Shown here in pieces: positions 1 through 10,892 of a stretch of 64,000 bases of DNA. The stretch's first letter is position 1; the number at the start of each line of letters is the position of its first letter. A program made the translations under genes and the position numbers. A model generated the notes under the pieces. The model saw only the letters and a program-made list of their open reading frames with translations. It was not told the DNA's origin and ran no database searches. The stretch comes from Symbiodinium natans (lineage: Eukaryota > Sar > Dinophyceae > Suessiales > Symbiodiniaceae): assembly GCA_905221605.1 (NCBI GenBank), contig CAJNDS010002268.1, forward strand, positions 567,232 to 631,231. The letters run 5' to 3'.

Positions 1-840
1 TGCTTCTCTTACCGCCCGGGGACCTTCGAAGGTGCCACAATAGGCCGACTTTGGCGTTGCTTTGATGGAGGTACATCCTTGGGGTGGCCCGCGACAAAGT
101 CCGCTCCTCACTCCTCTCGCCAGGACCCAAGCGCAGCTCCAAAGCGTCCTCGGAAGTATGCTCGAAAGTATACGATGTTGATGTTGCAGGTCTGCAGTGC
201 AGGTCCGCAGTCTAAGTCCGGTCGGTATGCGCCGATGTGCCTTCGCTGCACTCAGGTGCTGGCTCGGCGTTGCCTTCATGCTGACGGTTGGGACAGTAGT
301 AGGACAGAGGATGCTGTTCAGAGGAAGCAGCCCCCATGGCCAGGTGCAGTTGGTGACCGTGGCCTGGAAGCTGTGGCGCAGAGGCGCAGAGCAAGGCTCG
401 GACAGCACTTGCTTCTGCGCATCGCCGTCCTCCGCGAAGGTGGCTCTGACACCGCAGCTCCGCTGGACACGAGGAAGGAGGCGGAGTGGCGCGGCGCGGG
501 GAAGTTGCGTGGGGAATTGACGGGGCCATGGTGCTGAGACCCACGAGGAATGCGAAGCCGACGAGGCCAAGGGCGAGGCCAAGGGCGAGGAGAGCGGCCC
601 GGAGGCTGTCAGGGAGGATATGGGAGGATCCTTCGTTTTATCACGAAAGCTAGCAGCAGCTAGCCCGTGGGAGCTAGCCGAGTGTCTTAGCAACCGTAAG
701 GTTGAACAACAGGGATGTGGGGAGGGGGTCCAGCTAGGGTGTGTGCACATTGGGGCCGCCCCCCACCCGGCTTCGGCGGCCAGCCCATACGTGGTTGAGG
801 TTCTCAAGTGCCGTTCGGCGCGCTTAGGCTGAGCGCCACT
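1..840. other. Unresolved 5' region with competing open frames
   Basis: No gene model can be fixed here. On the minus strand a frame is open from about 630 down to a stop at 212. Its upstream part (617-545) reads as a hydrophobic helix rich in Leu, Ala, Gly and Val, but the only Met (544) lies after that helix, so an upstream exon would be needed. On the plus strand the same DNA reads as an acidic repeat (Glu-Ala-Lys-Gly, 12-bp direct repeat at 565-590), and another plus frame (197-520) carries a hydrophobic stretch. Composition alone does not decide between them. Confidence 0.2.
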
Positions 841-2240
841 CAGGCTCAGGAACAAGAAACTAGCAACCCACAACACTGAATGCAAGGCTTGCGCGGGTAA
901 ATACCGAGGAAAGAAACAGCTCCAAGCCGGCATCAGTTGCCTTGTATACACTTTGTGTTTTGCTTTTCTGATATTTTCTGTGGCATGGTTTGCATGACAC
1001 TGAACGCTGTTTTGCCGGAGCGCGTTTCACTTCTTAGCCGCTGCTCGCCCTTAGAGTCTAAGCCTTCAGGTGCGACAACTTTTTGGACCCTCCCGAATCT
1101 CCCCTTGAGCAACGGCGGCCTTGAGTATGGCGCATAGGATGTCCCTGCATCTTCCCGTGAACTGTTGTCAACATGACAAAAAGGGCAGTCGGGTGCGTGT
1201 CTCTTCTGTGGTCTGCATTGCCCAGTCCAGATAAAGAAGCTACATTCACGGCAACCGCGCTTCACGGCCCCGAGCCGGCATCTTCTCGGGGCCCTCACTA
1301 GCTTTCGTTCCCTACCCGTCCCCACAAGTGTTTTTGTCTCTCGGAGGATTCTTCAGAGGCCTTGTCAGCGTCTCACAAATGTTGATTTTGCGCGCTGCCT
1401 CGGCAGCCGGGGCCGACCCAAGATGCTTCTTGCCAAGCGAAGCTTGGGAAGGATGGTGGAAGAGACGTTCTCGTCACGCTTTTGTTGCCCCAAACGTGCG
1501 GGACCGACCACGGCTGGCATAAGGACAGGTGCAATGGACCATTCTTCGCTGCATCGTGGTGTTTGGGCGTTTCGCAGATTCTCTTGCGCTGCCAGGCAGA
1601 GCCTCAGCCACAACCAACGTGTGCTGGGTGAGCCGTGGGTGAGCCGTGAGAGCCTGCATGCGCAGTGAATCCGCAGTGAACTTCAGCATGCTGAGGGGAG
1701 TTTTAAAAGCGTTGCGTCGCGCTGTGGCTTGAGCAGGGTCCACTCGGCTCCGAAATCGGAGGATGCCCAGCCTCGAAAGCCATGGGGCAAATGGCCGGTG
1801 CGGACAAAGACGGCCAAGGCCCAGAAAAAACATCTGTGCCAGTGCGGAAAAAAAGTCGCTCCCCAGAACGGCGCAGCAAAAGGCCAAGAGGGCCAGGGAC
1901 GAGCTGTCACATGCTTTCACATTCACATGCCTTCACATTCACATGCTTGCACAGTGACATGCTGTCACAGCATGTCGCATCAGGATCTGTGCTGCAAAGA
2001 TTCGGCTGCCGCCCTTTTCTTGGCTCTGGACTCTTTCGGCTTTGGTCCGTGTGAAGGGGGCCCGACCCCCAGCAGTGTGACCATAGCATGGCAAACTATG
2101 GCATAGGCATCCTGCTGAGACACGGAGTCTTTTTGAGACCATGGTCATTCAGGTGCTGATGGCTGTCGCCTAGTGCTCTCAGGTTTCGAGGCGACGCGAC
2201 ATGCCGTGACATGCCACCGCTGCCATCGCTGTTCATTGCG
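841..2240. other. No gene recognised
   Basis: Several overlapping short frames are open on both strands, but none combines acceptor, donor and coding-like text. The only clear structure is the CACATG/CATTCA repeat near 1909-1975. Confidence 0.3.
1909..1978. repeat. Short CACATG-type direct repeat cluster
   Basis: CACATGC recurs several times, alternating with TTCACATT and TGTCACA variants. It is an imperfect 8-18 bp repeat cluster that also contains small inverted motifs (CATGCTGTCACAGCATG). Confidence 0.7.
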
Positions 2241-2242
2241 CC

Positions 2243-2487
2243 ATGTCTTGTGAGTTTTGTGGCAAGGATGATTCGTGCCTCCTCAGAGCGAGTGGTGGGC
2301 CGGCCAGGACCGCAGGAGGGCTCAATTAATGGCACTTGAAGGCATATGCTGCATGTGCCCATCACCTCCTGTGGGCCGGAGGGAGCCTTTGAATGTAGGC
2401 CGCCCCTTACTGTGCACCGGTTCCGGCAAGTTTTGCGATGATTGCCATTCCTCAGAAAACTGCAGCGTTGTGAATGTTCGGGAATGA
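2243..2487 (+). CDS. Possible Cys-rich exon(s), zinc-binding-like
   Basis: Two short frames carry paired cysteines. From the ATG at 2243 one reads MSCEFCGKDDSC. The next frame (about 2335-2485) reads GICCMC, then GSGKFCDDCH about 28 residues later, giving C-x2-C ... C-x2-C-H spacing. That layout recalls small zinc-binding modules common in dinoflagellate hypothetical proteins, but this is pattern resemblance only. The two pieces are in different frames, so an intron between them would be needed, and I cannot place it confidently. It could equally be chance. It lies upstream of the p25-alpha-like gene on the same strand. Confidence 0.22.
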
Positions 2488-2600
2488 GGCATGGCGGCTC
2501 CTCCGCCTTACGAGCCACCCTGTCCTGTGCGTGGGCACCCTACAAGATCCTACAAGACGGTGCCCATGACAGTTCGTGACAGTTTGTGACCGTGACAGCC

Positions 2601-2655
2601 GTGAGAACACGGTGAGAACACGGTGAGAACACGGTGAGAACACGGTGAGAACACG
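2601..2655. repeat. 11-bp tandem repeat (GTGAGAACACG)x5
   Basis: Five uninterrupted copies of an 11-bp unit. The unit contains GTGAGAAC, itself a donor-like sequence. No coding frame is supported across it. Confidence 0.9.
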
Positions 2656-3055
2656 TCGTTGTCCAGGTCCCTTGCTTCGAGCGGGCTCTTCACCGAGACG
2701 CTCATGCCGAGAACTTTGGGGCACCCGGTTTCCTTGCATGTTTCCTTTTCGAGCATCCGCTAAATTCTCCCACACATCCTCCGACGAATTCTGCCACGAA
2801 TTCGAGGTCCCGCCGCAGCGCCCGGAGCGCCTCGCTGTCGCCCGCACCCAAGTCACGAGGCCAGACCGGGAGAGAGCTCGGGGAGAGAGCTCGGGGAGCC
2901 CGAAGCAGAGCCCTCTCTGCATCCTTGTCACAGGACACGGGCGGTGCTCCTCGCCTCGGCGTTTCGCCTCGCCGGGGTCTCTTGGGGAATCCCTGCAAAG
3001 CGGCTTTCCAGCACTCCATATCCCATTCATATCCCAACTTGAGAACTGTTTTCAG

Positions 3056-4476
3056 GCGGCACGTGCCGACAGCTGCCGAGGAACTGGCCCAGCATAGCCA
3101 GGCTGAGCTGCAGTTGACATGTCTTGCCTGTGTGCTTAGCTTTACCCCCAACTTTGCTCTCCGCCTTTTTGGTCAGCTTTCAGCTTTCTGTTTCGGTGTT
3201 GGCTCACAGGTATTGGAGCCCTCCGTGATCAAGCGCTTCGACGGCTTGATGAGGTGAGCCTTACCTGGGCCTTACCTGTTTCGAAACAGAACTGCTCACA
3301 GTGACTCAGAGACTGTGCTCGCAGGCACCTGAAACGGAACACCGACAAGCAGGACTTCGAAAAGCAGGCAGGAATACAGCTTACTGACTTCCGTGCTCTT
3401 ACCGGCACTCGATCGCAGAGACCTCCTCTTCGTTCTCCTTTGTTTGCCCCTCTTTGCCTCATCTCCTTCTCTCCTTCTCTCTTTTTTTGCTCTTCGCAGG
3501 TGTTGGCCTCGCCGTCCGACGTCCTCGTGCCCGAGGAGTGCGCCATAATGCCGACGCACACAGCCACACATCTCCACACCTCTCCAGCTCCTCTCTCTTT
3601 CTCTGGGCTCTCTCTGTCTCGCTCCCTCACTCCCTCTCTCCCCTGCTCTCTCCAAGACAAAGCACGCCTATTGCTTTTGCAAGGTACGACGAGGTGCTCC
3701 GAGGGGAGTTCTCACGCCACTGCAGCTTCGGTGCCGGGCTCCCTGACGTTTGTGCGTTGCTCAAAGCTTGCACTCTGAATTTTCCACGGCCTTGTCTTTC
3801 TTGCGCATTGCTAGAGGAACGGCTGAACACGGAGCTGATGCATTCGGGGAAATGGGCTCGGGTGCCTGGCATTCTTTTTCCGAGGGATCTTGAGAGCATC
3901 TTTCCGACCTTTGCCAACTCTTTCTTCCCTTCAGGTGAAGATGCTGAAGGAGCTCGGCTTTGTACCTGGGCCTGGCAAAGCCAAAGGACCGTTCATTGGG
4001 CCTGACGCTGGGCCGCTGGGCCGCTGGGCCGCTGGGCTCTGCTGCTTCTCCGCTTCAGGACCTTGCTTGTCTTCACTCGCAGATGCAGACATCATCTTCC
4101 AGAGAGACGCTGGGCTGTGAACGTAGAGATAGAGTAGGCCTGGGCAAGGCCATGTTGTTTCTTTGAGTGCTCTGCTGATAAGAGTAGCATAGGTCCAGGG
4201 TGCTGTTCATGTGGCATTGGCTCGGTCTCCACGGTCATTTGGTCTTCATGGTCTGAGGTGCTTCACGACACAGACTACGGGGGTAAGCGCCTGACATATG
4301 ATTTCTTCTGCAAGGCACAGTCGTACAGAGTCATGCAGTCATGCCTCCATTCAGAGTACCTGGCCGAGGGCCTCCAGGCCCCACGGCCTCCATTCTTGCG
4401 AGTTGTCATGCAGGCACTTTGCCTGGTGGCAGTGAATATGTATCCCAACATGGACTGGGAGGCCGTTGCCGAAACG
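3056..4476 (+). CDS. TPPP/p25-alpha-like protein, ten exons, ends unresolved
   Basis: Exons with matching phases: 3056-3101, 3210-3253, 3325-3367, 3500-3555, 3684-3730, 3815-3855 (or 3861), 3935-3974, 4083-4108, 4258-4314, 4414-~4476. The joined reading contains LEPSVIKRFDGLM, PSDVLVPEEC and YDEVLRGEFSRHCSF, then SGKW|VKMLKELG, DADIIFQ and KRLTYDFFCKAL. The last three blocks have the order and spacing of the p25-alpha domain (Trp-Lys-Leu segment, acidic Asp-x-x-Phe segment, Tyr-x-x-Phe-x-x-Ala-Leu segment), a family of microtubule-associated/ciliary proteins. Function is inferred from that resemblance only. Upstream exons and the Met are missing. The C-terminus probably lies in 4476-4750 (one candidate stop is at 4627). 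Introns are 71-149 bp, and about six of nine donors are GC. The next gene starts only about 400 bp downstream on the same strand. Confidence 0.6.
3558..3660 (+). repeat. Intronic CT-rich tract of the p25-alpha-like gene
   Basis: CTCTCT/CTCCCT-rich sequence precedes the TTTTGCAAG acceptor at 3683. It acts as an extended polypyrimidine tract in this model. Confidence 0.6.
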
Positions 4477-4890
4477 AGCATTTCTGCTGTGTCAGTGGAT
4501 GTCTGTTGTGCAGAGTGTGTTGATGCCCGTTCGCGGCACTCACATCATAAACTTTCTCAACTGCGAAGTCAGGCTGACTTCGACTGTCTCGGACCTTGTT
4601 TTCGCTATTTTCGGCAGCCAATCGTATGACTTACCGGTAGCTGCCAAGGCATGCGATGTCAGTCATATGTTGCTGTGTTCCGGGTCACACTGCTCCGTAC
4701 CAGCTCACCACCAGCCGGAGCCGTGAAGCGCATGCAACATCGAAACGTCGAAAGTCGAAAGGTCGAGAGCAGTTTCCGAGTTAGTCTTTTTGTTCAGATG
4801 TGAGTCAGACGTCGAGGAAGGCGGAGGGAGGAAAGAAGTCATAGAGAGCTTTCTCCGAGCTTTCCTCCTTTGGTTTGTGGAGAGGCCGCC

Positions 4891-7800
4891 ATGGGCGAGC
4901 TGCTGCAGCGCATCGCCTCGGCGGCCGAGGAGAGAGCTGCTGGGCAAGCGAAGGGAACGGAAAAGTAAAGAGGAGAGACGCGGGAAAAGAAAAGTAAAGA
5001 GGAGAAAAGGAGCACAATAAAGTCTACAAGCAGACGAAAGACGTGGGCCAGAACTGAACCGCATCGACGAGAGCACATCACAGAGAGAGAGAGAGAGAGA
5101 GGGCCTCCGGACGCCGACCAGACCGTGACATCAAGGGCGCGCCCAGAGCGCGGAGGTTCAGGGACTTCTGCCCTGTCCTCCATGCCCGGTAGGAGAAGAA
5201 GAGGGCCTCCGGGCCAGCGCGGCCGGGGTTCCCCTTTCGGGCCTTTTCGCTGGGTAGAAGAAGGGAGAGGCCCCGTAGAAGAAGGAGAAGAAGAAGAAGG
5301 AGAAGAAGAAGAAGAAGACGAAGAAGAAGAAGAAGAAGAAGAAGAAGAAGAAGAAGAAGAAGAAGAAGAAGAAGAAAGAAGAATAAGGAAAAACGGAAGA
5401 CGAAGAATAAGAAGAAAGAAGAAGAAGGAGGGAGGGAGTGGAGCGCGCCCCTGCAAGCAGCCTCTTCGGGGGCTAAGTGCACTGGAAGGGAGGGAGTGCA
5501 GAAAGACAAGAAAGGAGTGGACATCGCAGGATTTCGGCGCGCCCGGCCCGCGGGGGTTTCAAGGGCAACCCCGGCCTTCAAGTCCAGAAGGAAAAGTGAG
5601 TGGAGAAACTGTTCAGAGTGAGCAGAGAGCAGTCAAAACGCAGGCTAACAGAAGGCTAAGGGGTTTAGAGCGTCGTTAGTTGGGGCATTGTCATACTTTT
5701 TGGGGTGATGAGATGGAGTATGGGGCAGCAAGGAGGGTTGTTCCCGCACGCTGAAAGTGGGATCGAAGGATGGTCATAGGTGGGGGAGGGCTGCGTGACT
5801 TGCCCGAATCCTGAGCTTCATACCCGCGGGATGATTAACAAGAGAAGAGGAGGAAGGCAGACGCAAGAAAGCAACAGGTCTTCTGTTCCTCTGCCTCGGC
5901 TTCCCTTGCTCATGTGAGGTCTCTGGTTTACCGGCATATGACCCCTTTGAGGAGTTTCAGGAGCAGTCGACGTCCAACGAGCCTGCCGACTTCTCGCTTG
6001 ATCCCAATGTCAGAGGCTCAAAGACTTCCTCAAGAACCTGCGATGACTCGGACAGCCGAATCAAAGGTTATCACAGATGCGCTAAGGTCCTGCTCGTGCT
6101 GGATCACTTTAAGCCCAAGCTGCCTCCTGCTCACCTTGCGCTGTTTCGACAGCTGACGCATTCAACCCCGCAAAGGGCAAAGCGAGGTGAAGCCCGCTGC
6201 TTGCACCGCAGCCGAAAAGGCTTAATAACACGTGAATGCGGCATGTGCACGAATCCTGGAGGTACAGGTGAGTAGCCAGTAGTAGCCACTAACATGTCTA
6301 CTTGAGTTCGCATTATCTTCCAGCATGTTCCCTGGAGAGAGTCAGAGGTGAATGTGACAGTAAATGAGTACATGAGCACATCAAAAGCAACCAGCTCGGC
6401 AGAGATCTGATGTCGGAGTGCCAAGTTGCGGTGGGGAGCTTCCTTTCACAGGATTGGACACTCGTGCCACGAGTGCCACAGCGATCACGGGGAGCCGACG
6501 GAGGTTGCAGAAAGGCTCCCTCGGCTCCCTCGCGCAGCTCCGAGCGGGTCCTGGTGTGTGCCGAGGTGCAGGCCGCAAGGCTGGCCCGGCACGGACGGCT
6601 CTGCGAGCAAGAAAGCGAGGAAAGCAAAAACTGCGGCTACGAGGAGGATGCGGAGCTCTTTGACGACGCATGGTTGGAGAACTCCGAGCTTACCACTGGG
6701 ATGCCCTGTCTCGTCCCAGGCTCTGGGCAGCTCGCAGCTTACCTGGGGCCCAAAGGAAACGAAGCCAGCGAGGCCAGCGAGGCCAGCGAGGCCAGCGAGG
6801 CTGATGGAAAGGAGCCCAAGGAATCTGACAGGGAGGCCCAGGTGCGGCTGCGTGTTCTGGGCCCCGGAGAGCAGCTTTTGCACTGCCACCGGCGTGAGCT
6901 GCTGTTCTTGCCCACGCAGCCTGCCCAAGTAGGGGACTGGGCGCTGTGCCTCTGTACCGGAAGCTCGCAAGCCTCGCAACCGGCTTTGCAAGCGCGGCTC
7001 TTGGGCCGTCCAGGCCTTTGCCTGGAGGCCCTGGACCAGAAGCTGCTCGTCGCGTTCCCGCAAGAGACTGCCAAGGCAGGAGCAAAGTCGAAAAATCCTG
7101 CACTACTGCATGTAGTCAGTATGTAGTCACAGTAATGAATCGCTTGCAGCATGCGAAGCCTCCCGTCCCTCCTTGAGGTCCCACCAGAGATCTGCTGTGT
7201 GGATCGGCAAGAGCTGGTCGCCTTGCCTACAAAGCACTCGGACTGGCTCACCCCACTGGAGGAGCCAACACTGAGCATCTGACACAGTTCTTCTCTTGTC
7301 AACCCCTAGACGTGGATGGGAAAATCATGTTGCGCAGGACACCCTGAAGAACTGCCCTGAAATCCGTACGGTGCTGCAAGAGCTGCTGTTGACGCTGTGC
7401 CATATTCAGATAAATTCAGATGCCGAGGGACGACCGGCTTGGGAGTTTGGATGAGTTATGCCGTTGAGGCCTCGGGCCATCGTCGATCTCGACGAAGCCG
7501 AGGAGGAGGAAGAGGAGGAGGAGGAAGCGGGGTCCTGTTCTGCTGGGCTTAGGGAGTGTTCCCACGGTTCCTTGAGCCTAAGCTGTGCTTACTGGTGCCA
7601 CAATGGCCACAGGACAGCTCATCGGAGAGCTTCACCCTCGAATCACTCGAATCACTCGAATCTGTGCTGGAGAGCCCGGGTTTGGAGGGACCCAGGCCCA
7701 GCTCCAGGCCCAAGCGGGCGCAGCCAGAAAAGCGGCGAATTCGCCACGGGCGCGGCGGGCGCCGCGGGCGCGGCCGGCTGGGGCGAATCGGCAGCAGCAC

Positions 7801-9092
7801 AGCTCCGGATGCCCAGCCAAGCGAGCAAAGCAAGCGAGCAAAAAGTGGAGCACTTCACGTTTATGACTCTGTATGACATGAGCGTTCATGGACTGATGGT
7901 AGGATGGGAGGTGGCCTTTGTAACCCTGGCATGCAAGGCACGACCTCTTCGGCTCCTTTGCGAGGCGCCAGCTCCCGAGCCCCATGGATGCCAGGAGACC
8001 CGCCGAGAGTCTTCTCTGCGCCGCTCTCCGCTTTCTTTCGCTTCTCTTTCGCTTCTCTTTCGGTTCTCTTTCGGTTCTCTTTTCTTCTGCCGCTTTTGCC
8101 AGGACTGGCACAGGCACGACGCGTCTGAAGGAGCGCTCGATCTGGAAGCACACGCAGGAGACCTCTTCTCTTCTTCGTGAGTTTTCTCCGTCTGAGAAGG
8201 GGCTTTCTCCTCTTTGTTCTTTTCTTTTTTTTCGCTCTCCCATCCAGTTCTCAGAGAGAGAAAACAGAGCACATAGTTCGTGGGAAAAGGACACGATCTT
8301 TGCCTCCAGAGCTTCCTCTTGCATGTTGGGAGGCTGGTGTGAGCCAAAATAGTCTCTCCAAGCACAAGTTCGAATTCACATGCTCATAGGTACCATCAGG
8401 GATGATGCTGCGGGGACCTTGCAGTGACTTGTGCAAACTCCTTGTCAGTCTTGAACGTAGTTCTGCCGAGGATCCTCCTGAGAACCAGGCAAGGGCCCGC
8501 GAGAAGCCAACGAAACTCACCACTTTGATGATTTTTCTGAATGCGCGAGCAGTGCTACTTCTGATTGAAAGATGTCCCTTACCAAGCGTCGTCGCGGCTC
8601 CTCGCGCACCAGGACGAGGCCATGAGCCCAGGGCTGCCGGCAGTGAAGGCCGAGCCCCACATTGCTACGCCAAATGTGGGGGGGCAGACGCCAAGTCTGT
8701 CACAATTGGCCAACACACGCAGTTGCCACGCTGCAGTCGTCGCACTGTCGTTCAATTCTGCCCAGCAATTTCATCCAGGAGGTCGATGGCGAGGCCAACG
8801 AAACGGCTGCTGAGGTGTGGGTCCTGTGCCACTCTCCACTTTGCTGCAGATTTGGGGGTTTTGTTTCTTTTGTTCCGTTTGTCCATTATTGTTTCTCGTG
8901 GCCCAGGCCCCAGAGGCGGACGTCAGCCCTGTCGAACAGGCTGGGAACGTCCATGAATGCCATGAATGTGGGCTCTGGAGACCGTTGTCAGCGACACGGA
9001 GACACGGCGCTCCTGCATTCGAGAGACCATCAGAGATCGATCTCTCCATTGTGCGAGATCTCAAAGCACTAAGTTGTATTGCCACAAATTAG
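4891..9092 (+). CDS. Multi-exon gene for an acidic, Glu-rich, probably nuclear protein
   Basis: The start ATG at 4891 sits in GCCGCCATGG; exon 1 is 4891-4964 (MGELLQRIASAAEER..., donor GTAAAG). A second small exon near 5034-5082 is tentative. Then 5122-5595 (poly-Glu plus Arg/Lys), 5919-6267 (PAYDPFEEFQEQSTSNEP), 6324-6347, 6405-~7076, a tentative exon near 7150-7279, an acidic exon ending 7526 and 7613-7858. The 3' chain continues 8103-8176, 8248-8338, 8613-8735 and 8907-9092 (stop TAG). The last five exons agree in phase throughout. The protein shows long Glu runs, Ser-Glu-Ala repeats, ESLESLES, an Arg/Gly-rich basic patch and a C-terminal HECHECG. Two segments share R-x-E-L-x-x-L-P-T (about 6893 and 7195), an apparent internal duplication. 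Nuclear location is inferred from composition. No catalytic family was recognised. Confidence 0.6.
5279..5376 (+). repeat. GAA/GAAG trinucleotide repeat coding for poly-Glu
   Basis: About 30 GAA/GAG triplets interrupted by GGA and GAC. They lie inside exon 5122-5595, which ends in a clean AAA|GTGAGT donor, so the run is probably translated as poly-Glu. The minus strand would give a poly-Ser/Leu shadow frame. Confidence 0.7.
6763..6802 (+). repeat. 9-bp tandem repeat coding Ser-Glu-Ala
   Basis: GAGGCCAGC is repeated about four and a half times in exon 6405-7076, encoding (Ser-Glu-Ala)n. The unit length preserves the frame. Confidence 0.8.
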
Positions 9093-9329
9093 CGAATGCA
9101 TTGCTCTGTGTGAGACTTGAAGATATGCGCCTGTGGCAGCGTGGCAGGACGGTCTGGATCCCAACCCTGAGGCCAGAAGCGCGACGGGAAAAATGGAAGG
9201 TGAAGGAGCAGATTTCAAATCGCAGAAGAAAGAAATTCTCTCGCCTCTCCCTCCCTCTCTCCACCCTCTCTCCTCTCTCTCTCTCTCTCTCTGTCCTGCT
9301 TTTTTTCTCTTCCTTTCTTGTGTGTAAAG

Positions 9330-9425
9330 AGGCATCGCTGCCTCACCAAGTGGCCTCGCCAGAGCGCGGCTCACCCGAGCGGCGGAGGCGGCCTCAGCTG
9401 CCGTCCGGTGCCCTCTCAGGCGCGC
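9330..9425 (+). CDS. Possible exon with SPER repeats
   Basis: After a long CT tract and the acceptor TGTGTAAAG, the frame reads EASLPHQVASPERGSPERRR before entering the poly-G tract. It follows the stop of the preceding gene, so it would belong to another transcript. The same frame is open upstream without a stop. There is no good donor, so the evidence is weak. Confidence 0.2.
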
Positions 9426-9431
9426 GGGCCC

Positions 9432-9558
9432 GGGGGGGGGGGGGGGGGGGGGGGAGGGGGGGGGGAGGGGGGGGGGAGGGGGGGGGGGAGGGGGGGGGGG
9501 GAGGGGGGGGGAGGGGGGGGGGGGGAGGGGGGGGGGAGGGGGGGGGGGGGGGGGGGGG
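9432..9558. repeat. Poly-G tract with single A interruptions
   Basis: Runs of 6-19 G separated by single A over about 127 bp. Glycine-rich and proline-rich frames on either strand are by-products. The sequence could form G-quadruplexes and is prone to length and base-calling errors. Confidence 0.9.
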
Positions 9559-9624
9559 CACTTTTTCGGGGGATTGCGTCGCTTTGTCTTGTGTGACAGA
9601 AGGGGGGCCGGGTCACTGCTGTAC

Positions 9625-9730
9625 CTTTCTCTCCTTCTCCTCTCTCTCTCTCTCTCTCTCCCTCTGTCTGCCGCTCTCTCCATCTCTCAAAATTTGCACT
9701 TCATTTCTCCCCCTCTCTCCCTCTCTCACA
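9625..9730 (+). repeat. CT-rich tract
   Basis: CTCTCT and CTCCCT microsatellite blocks. They could be an intron polypyrimidine tract, but no convincing exon follows. Confidence 0.7.
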
Positions 9731-9944
9731 AGAATTGCACACAAAGGCAAGCATCGCTTTCGTCTGGTTTCAGTCTCCTGCCCCTTCTCGCTCGCTGCAT
9801 TGTTCGGCGATCGCTGTGCTGCGGCCGGTCCTGTCCGGTCTCCCCACCACACCTTTCTTTCTCCTTCTCTCAGAGTCAAAAAGTTCGCTCTCTTTCTGCT
9901 GTTTTTTCCCCAACAGCTTGAGCTTTGGGGTCTTCAGCCCTTTT

Positions 9945-10095
9945 AAGCTTCGGAGCAGATCGGAGCGAGCGTTGGTTCCGCTAAGGAGGGGGGTCTGGAG
10001 CGGGTGTGCAGGAGGAGGCTTTGGAGCAAGCTCCGGGCGCGTTCCGGAGCGCCGGTTCCGGAGCGCAGGTTCCAGACTAGGTTTTGGAGTGGTGT
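9945..10095. repeat. Degenerate GGAGCG/TTCCGGAGCGC repeats
   Basis: TTCCGGAGCGC[CA]GG occurs as a direct repeat at about 10036-10070, flanked by diverged TGGAGCRGG copies. It merges into the 51-bp minisatellite region. Confidence 0.6.
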
Positions 10096-10109
10096 GAGCA
10101 GGTTGGAGT

Positions 10110-10887
10110 GGGTTGTGGAATAGGTTACCAAGGCCCCCGCCTGAATGTCACGGTCTGTGTTTGTCATGAGTTCACATTACATGGCAAGGCCCCAGCCTGT
10201 ACGTCACACACTCCCCAGCCTGTATGTCACGCCCCGTGTTTTTCGTGAGTTCACATAACAGGATGCCAGTCTGTCACACCCTGTGTTTTTCGTGAGCTCA
10301 CATGGCAAGGACCCAGCCTGCGTGTCACGGACAGTGCTTTTCGTGAGTTCACATGGCAAGGCCCCCACCTGTATGTCACGCCCAGTGTTTCTCGTGAGTT
10401 CACATGGCAAAGCCCCAGCCTGTATGTCACGGGGCTGTGTTTTTTCGTGAGTTCGGCAAGACCCCAGCCTGTATGGCACGCCCTGTGTTTTTTTCTGAGT
10501 TCACATGGCAAGACCCCAGCCAGTATGTCACGCCCTGTGTCTCTTTTCGTGAATTCACATTTGACATGGCAAGACGCAAGACCCCAGGCTGTATGTCACG
10601 CGCTATGTTTTTTTTTTATGAGTTCACATGGCAAGATGCCAGCCTGTATGTCACGCCAAGTTGTTCACATGGCGCGACACCAGTCTGTATGTCGCGCCCT
10701 CCGACACCAGTCTGTATGTCGCGCCCTCTGTTTTTGGTGACTTCACATGGCAAGACCCCAGCCTGTATGTCACGTCCTGTGTTTCTCGTGAGGCAAGGCC
10801 CCAGCCTGTATGTCACGCCATGTGTTTCTCGTGAGATCACATGGCAAGGCCCAGCCTGTGTGTCATGCTCTGCGTCTTTTGCAAGGC
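10110..10887. repeat. 51-bp minisatellite, block 1
   Basis: The unit is roughly TTCGTGAGTTCACATGGCAA + GGCCCCAGCCTGTATGTCAC + GCCCTGTGT. CATGGCAA anchors at 10301, 10352 and 10403 give a period of 51 bp; some copies are shortened or have deletions. Because 51 is divisible by 3, reading frames stay open on both strands, giving 17-residue periodic frames that I regard as artefacts. Confidence 0.9.
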
Positions 10888-10892
10888 GGCCC

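Noticed and set aside
3274-3290. CTGTTTCGAAACAG perfect palindrome as a regulatory site
   Set aside because: It is 14 bp long, lies inside a short intron, and palindromes of this size are expected by chance in 64 kb.
4839-5581. Minus-strand poly-Ser and poly-Leu frames
   Set aside because: Antisense shadows of the GAA repeat in a plus-strand exon with good splice sites.
9069-9683. Proline-rich minus frame and glycine-rich plus frames over the G-tract
   Set aside because: Generated by homopolymer runs.
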